Positions 6,342-14,447 are shown, numbered from the stretch's first letter. The stretch is DNA of 23,881 bases from an uncultured Lachnospiraceae bacterium (GCA_910586005.1 CAJUHG010000045.1:1-23881); one strand, 5' to 3'. Notes: generated from the letters alone by a model not told the origin. Numbers and translations: made by a program.

Positions 6342-7955
6342 ATGAGTACAAATCTAAATAATATCTACATAGCTGATGCCTATTACCGACTTTCGAGAGA
6401 AGATGGGGATAAGGCTGAAAGTGACAGTATTGTAAATCAAAAAGCTCTTGTAAAAGAGTTTCTTAAAGTGCATCCCGATATTCATATTCATGAGGAAAAA
6501 GTAGATGACGGCTATACAGGCGTCAATTTTGAACGCCCTGCTTTTCAAGCTATGCTGGAAGATATAAAGTCTGGCAAAGTAAATTGTGTAATTGTAAAAG
6601 ATTTATCCAGATTTGGTAGAAACTATATTGAAGCAGGTCGGTACATTGAAAAAATATTTCCATACCTAGGGGTACGATTTATTGCTATCAATGATAACAT
6701 TGATACAGCGTCTGGCTTGAACGCTTCAGAAGAAATACTGATTCCTTTTAAAAATTTGATTAACGACGCATATTGCAGAGATATTTCCATTAAGGTAAGA
6801 AGTCATTTGGATATAAAAAGAAAAAATGGACAATATATCGGCTCTTTTGCTCCCTACGGTTACAAGAAATCTCCAGAAAACAAAAATCAGCTAATCATTG
6901 ACGAACCTGCGGCAGATATTGTAAGAAGAATATTTCAATGGAAAATCGAGGGCATGAGTGGTACAAGGATCGCTAACAAACTGAATGAATTGGGAATCCC
7001 TACACCCATTGAATACAAACATATGAATGGGGAAAAGCTGCAATGTTCTTTCCAAAAAAAGGCTGATGCAAAATGGATGGCCAATGGGGTGAATCGGATT
7101 TTACGAAATGAAATTTATACGGGGGTTCTCCTGCAGGGAAAAACTTACTCTCCAAATTATAAGGTAAGAAAGCGGATAAAAAAAGACGAAAAGGATTGGA
7201 TACGATGCGAGGATAGCCATGAGGCTATCATTTCAAAAGAAGATTTCCAATTAGTGAAAGATTGTTTTCAAACGGATACCAGAGTAGCTCCAGATGAACA
7301 GTCGTTGTATCTTTTTTCAGGGATTGTAAAATGTGGATGGTGTGGTGGGAATATGACCAGAAAAACCATACCTATAAATGGGAAAAAATACATTTATCTG
7401 GTGTGTATAGAAAATAAAAATAAAAATGGATGCAAAAATAATAAAACCATTTCGTTAGAAAAGTTTGAAAAAATCATATTAAAAATTATCAATCTTCATA
7501 TAGAGAACGTATTTGAACTGGATCAAATGATGAAAACTATGAAAAGAATCCCTTATAATAGTTATCTTTCAGAGAAATTACAAAATGCCATTCAAGAAAA
7601 AGAAACGCAGATTGATAAAAAACGGCAATATATACATGATGTATATGAGGATTACAAAGAAGGAATTGTAAACAAAGAAGAATATTTAGAATTAAAAGAG
7701 GCTTTCCGTTCAGGAATAAATACTTTAGAAAGTGAGATTTCTGCGCTAAACGAAGAAATCAGGAAGCTATCAGTAGAAAAAGCAGATAGGATACAATGGA
7801 TAGAACAGTTCATCCACTGTCGGGGATTTCAGGAACTCTCCAGAGAACTTCTTTTAAGGCTGGTAGAGGAAATCCGAATTTTTGATAAAGATAGGATTGA
7901 AGTCATTTTTAAATTTCAGGAAGAATATGAGGATTTACGAAATTTTACCTTATAA
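6342..7955 (+). CDS. Large serine recombinase 1
   Basis: This 537-residue site-specific recombinase is of the resolvase/invertase superfamily, large serine type. It cuts both strands at an attachment site through a covalent serine link, rotates and rejoins. The N-terminal catalytic domain has the nucleophile in YYRLSRED (Ser18), then VKDLSRFGRNYIE. The middle is a recombinase domain (about 165-280, with GIPTP). A zinc ribbon follows (C331, C334, C355, C364), then a coiled coil of about 400-500 rich in Glu and Lys. Length is normal and the active residues are present. It is first in a three-recombinase operon; its start has GAGGTGA and the leader hairpin above. Which of the three does integration or excision cannot be told from sequence. 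Confidence 0.95.
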   Translation: MSTNLNNIYIADAYYRLSREDGDKAESDSIVNQKALVKEFLKVHPDIHIHEEKVDDGYTGVNFERPAFQAMLEDIKSGKVNCVIVKDLSRFGRNYIEAGRYIEKIFPYLGVRFIAINDNIDTASGLNASEEILIPFKNLINDAYCRDISIKVRSHLDIKRKNGQYIGSFAPYGYKKSPENKNQLIIDEPAADIVRRIFQWKIEGMSGTRIANKLNELGIPTPIEYKHMNGEKLQCSFQKKADAKWMANGVNRILRNEIYTGVLLQGKTYSPNYKVRKRIKKDEKDWIRCEDSHEAIISKEDFQLVKDCFQTDTRVAPDEQSLYLFSGIVKCGWCGGNMTRKTIPINGKKYIYLVCIENKNKNGCKNNKTISLEKFEKIILKIINLHIENVFELDQMMKTMKRIPYNSYLSEKLQNAIQEKETQIDKKRQYIHDVYEDYKEGIVNKEEYLELKEAFRSGINTLESEISALNEEIRKLSVEKADRIQWIEQFIHCRGFQELSRELLLRLVEEIRIFDKDRIEVIFKFQEEYEDLRNFTL

Positions 7956-8089
7956 AAGACCAAATGACTATAATGGGATACCCTGTGGCTATACAATGAC
8001 AAATGACATTGATCCATCGGAAAATATATGACATATAAAATGCTCTAAATAGAGGAATAAATAAATTTACACAGAGGGAGGAACTGCGA

Positions 8090-9808
8090 ATGGCACGAAA
8101 AAGCAGAAAAAATTTTAATGCAATTACAGAAAAGACTTCCGATTCTGTTGCTCCTAAGTATCTAACCGGAATCTACGCACGACTATCTGTCGAAGATAAT
8201 GGATATCAAACAAAGGATTCTATTGAGAACCAGATTGCATTTCTGAAAGAATTTACAGAGAAGAAAGCGGAGGAATTTGAGCTAATAAAAATATATATAG
8301 ATAATGGAACAACTGGTACGAATTTTGAACGCGAAAATTGGAATATCCTATTAGATGATATAAAAAATGGGGTTATTAACTGTATTATTGTAAAGGATTT
8401 TTCACGCATAGGTAGAAACTATATTGAGGTTGGAAATTATCTTGAAAAAATATTTCCTTTTCTTGATGTGAGAGTGGTGTCTATCAATGACAATTTTGAC
8501 AGCAAGAACCAATCCTTTCAGAGTGATATGCTTATGAACTCACTGATAAATATTGTAAATGAATATTATGCAAGAGATATATCAAAAAAAATCACACAAG
8601 CAAAAAGGACAATGCAAAAAAAAGGAGAATTTGTCAGTGGTGTACTTCCGTATGGTTATAAAAAATCTGAAATTGATCGTAAAAAACTAGACATTGATCC
8701 CGAATGCGCAGATATTGTCCAAAAAATATTTTTCTGGCGTGTCAATGGGAAGGGATGTGGACAGATTGCAAAATATCTCAATGAATTAGCGCTGCCTTCC
8801 CCTGGACATTATCGTTATATAAATGGATATAATGCCTTTAAACGTAGCCAGAATACAAAATGGAAATCGAAACACATAGCTGGAATTTTGACAAACCCTG
8901 TTTATCTTGGTCATATGATTCAAGGCAAAACCAGACGCAGTTATTTTGAACAAAACGGAAAATTACGATTTTTGCCAAAAGAGGATTGGATTATTGTAGA
9001 AAACACCCATCAAGCCCTTATCACACAGGAACAATTTGATATAGTAGCAAAAATGGCAAAAATCAGCAGCCAAAGACATCTAGAACAGATGGAGATTCAC
9101 TCAGACATTCCACATAGAGAAAATCCACTACGGAAAAAAATCTATTGCGGTCAATGCGGCAGATTGCTAACCAGAAGAAGCAGGGTGAAAAATGGCATAA
9201 GGGACTATTCTTATTTCTGCAATTCCCCTTCTGTAAAAATAAATGCTTCCTGCACAAATACACATATCCATGAAACTCCTTTCATGGAAGCTGTAATGAA
9301 ATCAGTTGATTGGCAGCTATGTTTATTAGGCGTATGCCAAAATCAATGGAACCCTCCTAATTCTAATATAGGTTTTAAGAATAATAGCTTTTCTATTTTA
9401 ACTGAGAAACAAGAACTTGAAGAAAGAATCTCATTTCTTAAAAAGAAAAAGCAGGAACTTTATACAGATATGAAAGATGGGAGATTATCTTTAGATGATT
9501 TTGGTATAAAACGGAAAGACCTGACAAACGAACAGCAGAAATATGAGAAAATTCTAAATCAGATACGAGATAATGAAAAAATAGGCAAGGAAATTGCAGA
9601 TTTTGTTGATAAATACCGCCAAGAAGTGTTGAAAATAAAGGATGATAATCTACCAATAACTCTATTAGAGCATCTGATTGAAAAAATTATTATAGTATCG
9701 CCGGAAAGAATTGAAATTACCTATGCGTTTTCAGATTCTATAAAAAAATGGATTGAGAAGATGGATAGCAGGATGCCCATTCAGAAAGAAGGTACAGGAA
9801 ATGTTTGA
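8090..9808 (+). CDS. Large serine recombinase 2
   Basis: This 572-residue large serine recombinase follows the first by 134 bases. A basic N-terminal extension of about 23 residues precedes the catalytic domain, where YARLSVEDNG carries Ser33 and VKDFSRIGRNYIEVGNYLEK is the second signature. The recombinase domain (about 180-300) contains LALPSPGHYRYING. The zinc ribbon begins with C353 and C356 and closes with a CNS…C pair. A long charged coiled coil (about 440-515) follows. It is clearly diverged from its neighbours, so the set is not a recent tandem duplication. GAGGGAGGA lies about 7 bases before the ATG. Its last 8 bases overlap the third recombinase, coupling their translation. It probably acts with the other two on the same element ends. 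Confidence 0.95.
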   Translation: MARKSRKNFNAITEKTSDSVAPKYLTGIYARLSVEDNGYQTKDSIENQIAFLKEFTEKKAEEFELIKIYIDNGTTGTNFERENWNILLDDIKNGVINCIIVKDFSRIGRNYIEVGNYLEKIFPFLDVRVVSINDNFDSKNQSFQSDMLMNSLINIVNEYYARDISKKITQAKRTMQKKGEFVSGVLPYGYKKSEIDRKKLDIDPECADIVQKIFFWRVNGKGCGQIAKYLNELALPSPGHYRYINGYNAFKRSQNTKWKSKHIAGILTNPVYLGHMIQGKTRRSYFEQNGKLRFLPKEDWIIVENTHQALITQEQFDIVAKMAKISSQRHLEQMEIHSDIPHRENPLRKKIYCGQCGRLLTRRSRVKNGIRDYSYFCNSPSVKINASCTNTHIHETPFMEAVMKSVDWQLCLLGVCQNQWNPPNSNIGFKNNSFSILTEKQELEERISFLKKKKQELYTDMKDGRLSLDDFGIKRKDLTNEQQKYEKILNQIRDNEKIGKEIADFVDKYRQEVLKIKDDNLPITLLEHLIEKIIIVSPERIEITYAFSDSIKKWIEKMDSRMPIQKEGTGNV

Positions 9809-11372
9809 AAGATATGTTGCAAAGTATCTTCGTATATCAGACGATGATGAAGATATTGGTGGTAACAAGTTGGAAAGTGACAGCATTGTAAATCAAAGAA
9901 AAGTACTGGAATATTACATAGAACATCACCCAGAATTATCAAAATATCCTGTCATGGAATTTTTAGATGATGGATTTTCTGGAGTAAATTTTCATCGCCC
10001 AGGTGTTCAAAGATTATTAAAAGAAGTGAAAGAAAACAGGATAGCTTGTATTGTTGTAAAGGATTTATCCCGATTTGGAAGAAATTATATTGAGGTAGGA
10101 GATTATATGGAGCAAGTTTTCCCATTTATGGGAGTCCGTTTTATCTCTGTATCAGACAACTATGACAGTTTCCAGAAGCCTGTTGGCATAGAAATTGGAT
10201 TTAAAAATCTGATTCACGATTTATACAGCAGGGACTTATCCAGAAAAGTAAAGTCTGTAAAACATCTCCATCAGGAACGGGGATATTACAGTGGCGGAGA
10301 TGTGCCATATGGCTATCAAAGGAACAAAGGAAAAGAGACAACTTATTATCCTGATCTGCAAGCCGCACAGGTAGTCAAAAAAATTTTTTTGCTTGCTGCG
10401 GAAGGAATACCTCCATCTAAAATAGCAGAAACATTAAGCAATGAATCTATTCCAACACCTGGAGCATACAAAAATCGGTCTATAAATGAAAATTATAAAT
10501 TAAAAAACCAAAAAAGCAATTTATGGACACCAACACAAGTTCGACAAATTATACAGAATGAGGTCTATATTGGAACTTATGTCTGCCATAAAATTACATC
10601 GGTAAAGCCAAGAGAAATGAAACGGAATGACACATCAGAATATATGAAATTTGAAGATGACCATGAACCATTAGTTGAAAAAGCATTGTTTCAGGCAGCG
10701 CAGAGTGCCATACAGATGCGTGGAAAACGAGGGCGATATAAAAAAGAAGATAATCCTCATGCACTAAAAGGCAAGGTGAAATGTGGCCGTTGCGGATATG
10801 GCATGATACGCAGTGGAAAACGTATCAGTATTTATTCCTGCTATATGGGAGAGGCTTGCGGATCACATATGAAGATACTGACAAGCGTATTAGAAAAATG
10901 TGTCTTGGATATATTAAAAAAACTAATAGAAGCAAGCTCAGAAAAACAAAAAAATTTACAAGGCGCGCAAAAGCAAATTGTTTCAGAACTTTCCAAAATC
11001 AAGGCAGAAACGCGGATACTGGAAATGAAGACAGGGTATTGTAAAACAAGACGATTAAATTTGTACCATCAATGGAAAGAGGGAAACATAAGAAAGGAAG
11101 AATATCTCACACAGAAGGAAGCATTATCAGAACAGGAAGCAGAGTGTGGGTGGAAATTGGATATTTTGAATCGAAAGCTAAGTGATACATTATTAGGTCA
11201 GTCTAATACGATACCAGGGTTAGATGGTGAAAGTTTTCTGGAAAATCTAATTCTGACAAAAGAACTTGCTGATGCTCTGATAGAGCGAATAGACGTATAT
11301 GAAGCTGACAGAATAGAAGTAACATGGAAATTCCGAGATATAATATGCGACAGCCCCATAATACCATGTTAA
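9801..11372 (+). CDS. Large serine recombinase 3
   Basis: Read from ATG 9801, the protein has 523 residues. I prefer this start because it gives the normal N-terminus (MFERYVAKYLRIS, nucleophile Ser13) and has AAGAAGGTACAGGA just upstream; an earlier in-frame ATG at 9753 lies inside the second recombinase. VKDLSRFGRNYIEVGDYMEQ marks the catalytic domain. The recombinase domain contains SIPTPGAYKN. A zinc ribbon with C328 and C331 (KCGRCG) is followed by a coiled coil and a short C-terminal strand region. It overlaps the preceding gene by 8 bases. The 23-bp attachment-type repeat starts 34 bases after its stop, the usual place for an integrase gene relative to an element end. Confidence 0.95.
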   Translation: MFERYVAKYLRISDDDEDIGGNKLESDSIVNQRKVLEYYIEHHPELSKYPVMEFLDDGFSGVNFHRPGVQRLLKEVKENRIACIVVKDLSRFGRNYIEVGDYMEQVFPFMGVRFISVSDNYDSFQKPVGIEIGFKNLIHDLYSRDLSRKVKSVKHLHQERGYYSGGDVPYGYQRNKGKETTYYPDLQAAQVVKKIFLLAAEGIPPSKIAETLSNESIPTPGAYKNRSINENYKLKNQKSNLWTPTQVRQIIQNEVYIGTYVCHKITSVKPREMKRNDTSEYMKFEDDHEPLVEKALFQAAQSAIQMRGKRGRYKKEDNPHALKGKVKCGRCGYGMIRSGKRISIYSCYMGEACGSHMKILTSVLEKCVLDILKKLIEASSEKQKNLQGAQKQIVSELSKIKAETRILEMKTGYCKTRRLNLYHQWKEGNIRKEEYLTQKEALSEQEAECGWKLDILNRKLSDTLLGQSNTIPGLDGESFLENLILTKELADALIERIDVYEADRIEVTWKFRDIICDSPIIPC

Positions 11373-11405
11373 TCCATAAATCTAAAAAAGTTTAAGAAAT
11401 TATTG

Positions 11406-11428
11406 GTCTTATATTGACATAAGCCAAT
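11406..11428. repeat. Attachment-type direct repeat, internal copy
   Basis: The 23 bases starting GTCTTATATTGACATAAG and ending CCAAT are identical to 13573-13595, and 8 of the 13 bases to the left also match. The repeat contains the dyad CTTAT-ATTGAC-ATAAG. On the right, after a gap, CTTTATCAGATAAC (11438-11451) looks like a rough inverted copy of the left arm, giving an approximately 43-base dyad centred near 11430, as serine-integrase attP sites have. It starts 34 bases after the last recombinase gene. Confidence 0.65.
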
Positions 11429-11543
11429 TTTAGAGATCTTTATCAGATAACATCACAGAAACACTAAAAATTCAAAAAACAATATAAATATGTTTATAGA
11501 AACCTATAATTAATTAAAAATGTATTAAATAGAATAAAAATGC

Positions 11544-11571
11544 TTTAAATCTGATGCACAAATGGTATAAT
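11544..11571 (+). promoter_or_regulatory. Promoter of the ATPase-nuclease pair
   Basis: An extended -10, TGGTATAAT (TATAAT at 11566-11571), lies 30 bases before the ATPase start, with TTTAAA (11544-11549) 16 bases upstream as a weak -35. The pair can thus be expressed without read-through from the recombinases. Confidence 0.6.
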
Positions 11572-11600
11572 AGATAAAAACCGAAAAGGAGAAACTGGTA

Positions 11601-12797
11601 ATGGAATTAAAAGCGGAAGATGTGTTTAGACCAGGAGCATTTCCAGAGTATACCTATATATCACGTAAATCTACAATTTCAGATTTATCCTATGAGTTTC
11701 GTTTAATGCAGGCGATAAAGGTGTCAGGGTTTCTGACTTCTTTGGTGGGTCCTTCTAAGATGGGAAAAACAATTCTGTGCGAAAAAGTAATAGGTTTTGA
11801 AAATATTGTGGAAGTCTCAGGAGCAGACTTTAATCTGGAGGCAGATTTTTGGAAAGTAGTAGCTGCTAAAGTAGGTTTGGCTTATGAGGGACAGTTTTCT
11901 TCAGAAAAAATGATTGCTGATACCAAAGACAAATACTCTAAAAAAGAGACATATTCTTTGACAAAAGATAAAATTATAGAATATTACAAAAACGAAAATT
12001 TGATTCTGGTCATAGATGATTTTCATTATGCACCAGAAGGGAAGCGGATGCAGATTGCACAACAGCTTAAAGATGCAATCAGAAGAGGATTTAAGGCTAT
12101 TGTTGTTTCTTTGCCACACAGAGCGGATGAAGCAATCCGGCGGAATGCAGACCTTTCAGGACGATTAAGTATGATCAATATGGAATCATGGGCAGTAACT
12201 GATCTAAAGGAAATTGCAAAGGTAGGCTTTGAAAAGCTGGGAATACAGATTGAAGATGACGTTGCAGCACAGATAGCGGTAGAAAGTTTATCTTCTCCAC
12301 AGTTAATGCAGTATATCTGTTTAAATATATGTACAATTTTGGAAATGTCTGGGGAAAATGACGGGTGTGTGAAGCCGGAAATTTTGAAAACAGCATATCA
12401 GTATACAACTGCAAATTTTGAATATGGAGATGTTGTATCCCTGATGAAGAAGGGACCAAATATGCGAGGAAAAAGCAGAAATCAGTTTCGGGCAGATAAT
12501 GGGAAAGAATATGACCTTTATGAATTGATCGTAAAATCTATCGCAGAGAATCCACCTATTATGAAATTAGAATTTAAAAATGTCAAAGAGCGTATTTATT
12601 GTTTGATTGCAGATGATAGTAAAAAACCTACTCCGCAGGCTATTAAAGAAAGTCTAGCCAAGTTACAGGAATTACTAGATGGCAGGGAGGACATATTCAA
12701 AGTACTTGATTGGAAAGAGGGAATTTTGTATATTTTAGATCCTTTGTTTTTGTTTTATTTACGATGGGGAGGGAAGAACAGCAGAGATGTTTTATAA
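11601..12797 (+). CDS. P-loop ATPase with C-terminal winged-helix-like region
   Basis: This 398-residue soluble protein has Walker A GPSKMGKT (50-57) and Walker B LILVIDDFHYAP (acidic pair D139-D140). A sensor-like segment follows (AIVVSLPHRADEAIRRNADL), then a helical lid, then a region from about 300 that looks like a winged helix, closing with YILDPLFLFYLRW. That ending recalls archaeal-type (ATPase_2/STAND-like) ATPases, whose C-terminal DUF234 part begins with a DP-x-x-x-F-(W/Y) motif and carries a PD-(D/E)XK nuclease. Here the nuclease-like part would be the next gene, so the pair may be a split version; this is inference. AAAGGAG lies 9 bases before the ATG. The gene overlaps the nuclease gene by 11 bases, implying a complex. 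A defence or conflict role is suggested by context only. Confidence 0.8.
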   Translation: MELKAEDVFRPGAFPEYTYISRKSTISDLSYEFRLMQAIKVSGFLTSLVGPSKMGKTILCEKVIGFENIVEVSGADFNLEADFWKVVAAKVGLAYEGQFSSEKMIADTKDKYSKKETYSLTKDKIIEYYKNENLILVIDDFHYAPEGKRMQIAQQLKDAIRRGFKAIVVSLPHRADEAIRRNADLSGRLSMINMESWAVTDLKEIAKVGFEKLGIQIEDDVAAQIAVESLSSPQLMQYICLNICTILEMSGENDGCVKPEILKTAYQYTTANFEYGDVVSLMKKGPNMRGKSRNQFRADNGKEYDLYELIVKSIAENPPIMKLEFKNVKERIYCLIADDSKKPTPQAIKESLAKLQELLDGREDIFKVLDWKEGILYILDPLFLFYLRWGGKNSRDVL

Positions 12798-13518
12798 TAT
12801 TGGCAGTATGCAAGGAGCTATGGAACGGCTAGAAAATGCACAGGACAGTCAGACATTTCAATCTGCGATAAGTGTTTTACTGGATCATATGAAAAAAATA
12901 GGGATGGATTCCCAATATTTAATTGGTCTGGAAAAAAGAGCATATTATCTTCCAAACGAATATTCTGACAGAGATACAAGAGCAAAAATACTTGAAGCTA
13001 AAAAGCGAGTAATAGCGTATATTCATGAGATTATGAATGTGGATGAAAACAGTACACTTCTGCTGAAGGTGTTGGAAAACTTTTATCTTTTTCTGGAAAA
13101 TCTTCTTGAAAGGATGCCTCATAAGAAAGGCGGTATTCAAAAAGAGAAGTTAGAAAATTTGCAGATAAAAAATGAGTATGATGTCCAGCATTTACTGTAT
13201 GCATACTTGAAACCGCTTTATCCTATGGCAAGGGCAGAGGTGAATGAAGATACAGGATATGGTACAGTCAGGACAGATATTTTGCTTGATTCAGAAAATA
13301 CTATTGAAATAAAATGTACGAGAAAAGGAATGATATTGAAGAAGCTGATTGAGGAAATAGAGGCAGATATGGTGCATTACAGTGCAAAAAACATTTATTT
13401 TTTCATATATGATAAAGAGAAATTACTTGAAAACCCTTATAATTTTAAGAAAACCTATGAAGAAAAGATGAAGGACAAGCAGATACATATTATTATCCAT
13501 CAGCCTAAGATATTATAA
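12787..13518 (+). CDS. PD-(D/E)XK nuclease-like protein, partner of the ATPase
   Basis: This is a 243-residue protein. The N-terminal ~120 residues are helical and unrecognised. The C-terminal half carries a PD-(D/E)XK-type core: YGTVRTDILLDSENT followed by IEIKCTR, giving D164 and E174-I-K176, the standard metal-binding Asp and (Glu)-x-Lys pair on adjacent strands, then a helix and a hydrophobic strand (AKNIYFFIYD). I therefore expect DNA or RNA cleavage, but have no substrate evidence. Start ATG 12787 lies within the ATPase 3' end (11-bp overlap) with GGGAGGG about 14 bases upstream; Met codons at 12808 or 12820 are possible. The two proteins are likely made together, with the ATPase controlling the nuclease. 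Confidence 0.75.
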   Translation: MFYNIGSMQGAMERLENAQDSQTFQSAISVLLDHMKKIGMDSQYLIGLEKRAYYLPNEYSDRDTRAKILEAKKRVIAYIHEIMNVDENSTLLLKVLENFYLFLENLLERMPHKKGGIQKEKLENLQIKNEYDVQHLLYAYLKPLYPMARAEVNEDTGYGTVRTDILLDSENTIEIKCTRKGMILKKLIEEIEADMVHYSAKNIYFFIYDKEKLLENPYNFKKTYEEKMKDKQIHIIIHQPKIL

Positions 13519-13572
13519 AAATAATAAGTGTGGATGTGAAGCATTTTATAAAATTATGTAAAAAAATCTTTA

Positions 13573-13595
13573 GTCTTATATTGACATAAGCCAAT
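13573..13595. repeat. Attachment-type direct repeat at the spmA junction (attR-like)
   Basis: This is an identical 23-base copy of 11406-11428. Its last six bases (GCCAAT) already read as the Ala-Asn of the conserved SpmA segment that continues VFGLGWAATPAG, and an in-frame TAA directly precedes them. So the crossover lies in or next to CCAAT, with element DNA on the left and chromosome on the right. Confidence 0.75.
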
Positions 13596-13925
13596 GTATT
13601 TGGACTTGGATGGGCAGCTACTCCCGCTGGATTAAAAGCAATGGAAGAAATGGGAAAATTAAACCAAGAAAGTAAAATAGCTAGCAAAGATATGTGTACA
13701 TTTTTAATTCTCAATGTATCCTCTTTTCAATTAATACCTGTAAACATGATTGCTTATCGCAGTCAATATGGTTCAGCCAATCCTACAGCTATTTTAGGGC
13801 CTGCTATTATTGCTACCCTTTTTTCAACCTTAGCTGGTATATTTTTTGCTAAAATCATGTACTTAGTACCAGATAAATCACCATCTTCTACATATAAAAA
13901 TAAAAAAGGAGGCCTCTTTCCTTGA
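13590..13925 (+). pseudogene. spmA: spmA (spore maturation protein A), 3' part left by the insertion
   Basis: The frame from GCC 13590 to TGA 13923-13925 encodes 111 residues matching the second half of SpmA: ANVFGLGWAATPAGLKAMEE, then a region rich in membrane segments (TFLILNVSSFQLIPVNMIAY and AILGPAIIATLFSTLAGIFF). B. subtilis SpmA, as I recall it (about 196 residues), has a close equivalent (NFFGLGNAATPLGIKAMEQM), so roughly the first 80-90 residues are missing here. SpmA and SpmB are membrane proteins needed for spore core dehydration and heat resistance. The fragment has no usable start: the first ATG (13641) lacks a ribosome binding site. It overlaps spmB by 4 bases. The 5' half may survive on the far side of the element. 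Confidence 0.85.
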
Positions 13926-14446
13926 AAATTCTCCTATTTTTATCAGATGCTATCATTCCTCTATTAATATTTTCTATTGTGGGATATGGAATTTTAAGTC
14001 ATCACAATGTATATGATGATTTTATTAAGGGGGCAAAAGATGGTTTCCAAACAGTAATCGGCATTATGCCTACCCTAATTGGGCTTATGGTAGGAGTTGG
14101 AATTTTACGTGCATCAGGATTTTTAGATATGCTATCTTCTATTGTTGGTATTTTTACAGAACCACTTCATTTTCCTGCTGCACTTGTTCCAGTCTCCATT
14201 ATAAAAATGTTTTCTTCTTCTGCGGCCACAGGATTGGTATTAGATATTTTTAAAGAATATGGTCCTGATTCTTATTATGGAACCATAACTTCTATTATGA
14301 TGAGTTGTACAGAAACTATTTTTTACACTATGAGCATTTATTTTATGACTGCCAAAGTACAAAAAACACGCTATACCTTAACAGGAGCCTTATTTGCCAC
14401 TCTAGTTGGTACCATAGCAAGTGTAATCCTTGCACAACTTATGTAA
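13922..14446 (+). CDS. spmB: Spore maturation protein B
   Basis: SpmB is a 174-residue polytopic membrane protein that works with SpmA in dehydration of the spore core. Visible family features are an N-terminal membrane segment, the DDFIKGAKDGFQTVIGIMPT segment, a GLMVGVGILRASG turn, and the conserved MFSSSAATGLVLDIFKEYGP and IMMSCTETIFYTMSIYF blocks near the C-terminus. It starts at TTG 13922, sharing TTGA with the spmA stop, with AAAGGAGG about 10 bases upstream. Length is normal and the frame is intact. The insertion in spmA separates it from its normal promoter, so expression should be reduced or depend on read-through from the element unless the element excises. Confidence 0.92.
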   Translation: MKILLFLSDAIIPLLIFSIVGYGILSHHNVYDDFIKGAKDGFQTVIGIMPTLIGLMVGVGILRASGFLDMLSSIVGIFTEPLHFPAALVPVSIIKMFSSSAATGLVLDIFKEYGPDSYYGTITSIMMSCTETIFYTMSIYFMTAKVQKTRYTLTGALFATLVGTIASVILAQLM

Positions 14447-14447
14447 G

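Larger units (their letters stand above)
1..13595. mobile_element. Integrated element(s) interrupting spmA, left end outside the window
   Basis: Restriction-modification cargo, a Tn916-like sigma/HTH control block, a DUF6870-like gene and three serine recombinases run up to a junction with a truncated chromosomal gene, spmA. The right boundary is well placed: the spmA frame begins at 13590 immediately after an in-frame TAA, inside a 23-bp sequence repeated at 11406-11428. No conjugation genes are in view; they may lie to the left, or the element may be mobilised by others. I see no left attachment site in the window. Confidence 0.75.
11429..13595. mobile_element. ATPase-nuclease cassette bounded by attachment repeats
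   Basis: The segment between the two 23-bp repeats is about 2.17 kb. It holds exactly two overlapping genes with their own promoter and no recombinase. Each repeat lies a short way after the last stop codon of the preceding gene block (34 and 55 bases). The simplest reading is two elements stacked at one site: the recombinase element ending at 11428, and a short passenger ending at 13595 that would need the recombinases in trans. Movement as a unit is inferred, not shown. Confidence 0.6.

Noticed and set aside
10781..11044. Open frame of 87 codons inside recombinase 3
   Set aside because: It is an alternative frame of the zinc-ribbon and coiled-coil region of an intact gene.
6342..11372. Recent tandem triplication of one recombinase gene
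   Set aside because: The three proteins are far apart in sequence outside the catalytic signatures and differ in N-terminal length and zinc-ribbon detail.
1..13595. Complete Tn916-type conjugative element
   Set aside because: No relaxase, mating-pore or coupling genes and no tyrosine integrase are in the window; only the control block resembles Tn916.
13573..13609. TTGACA in the attachment repeat as a -35 box for the spmA fragment
   Set aside because: No -10-like sequence lies at the right distance in either copy.
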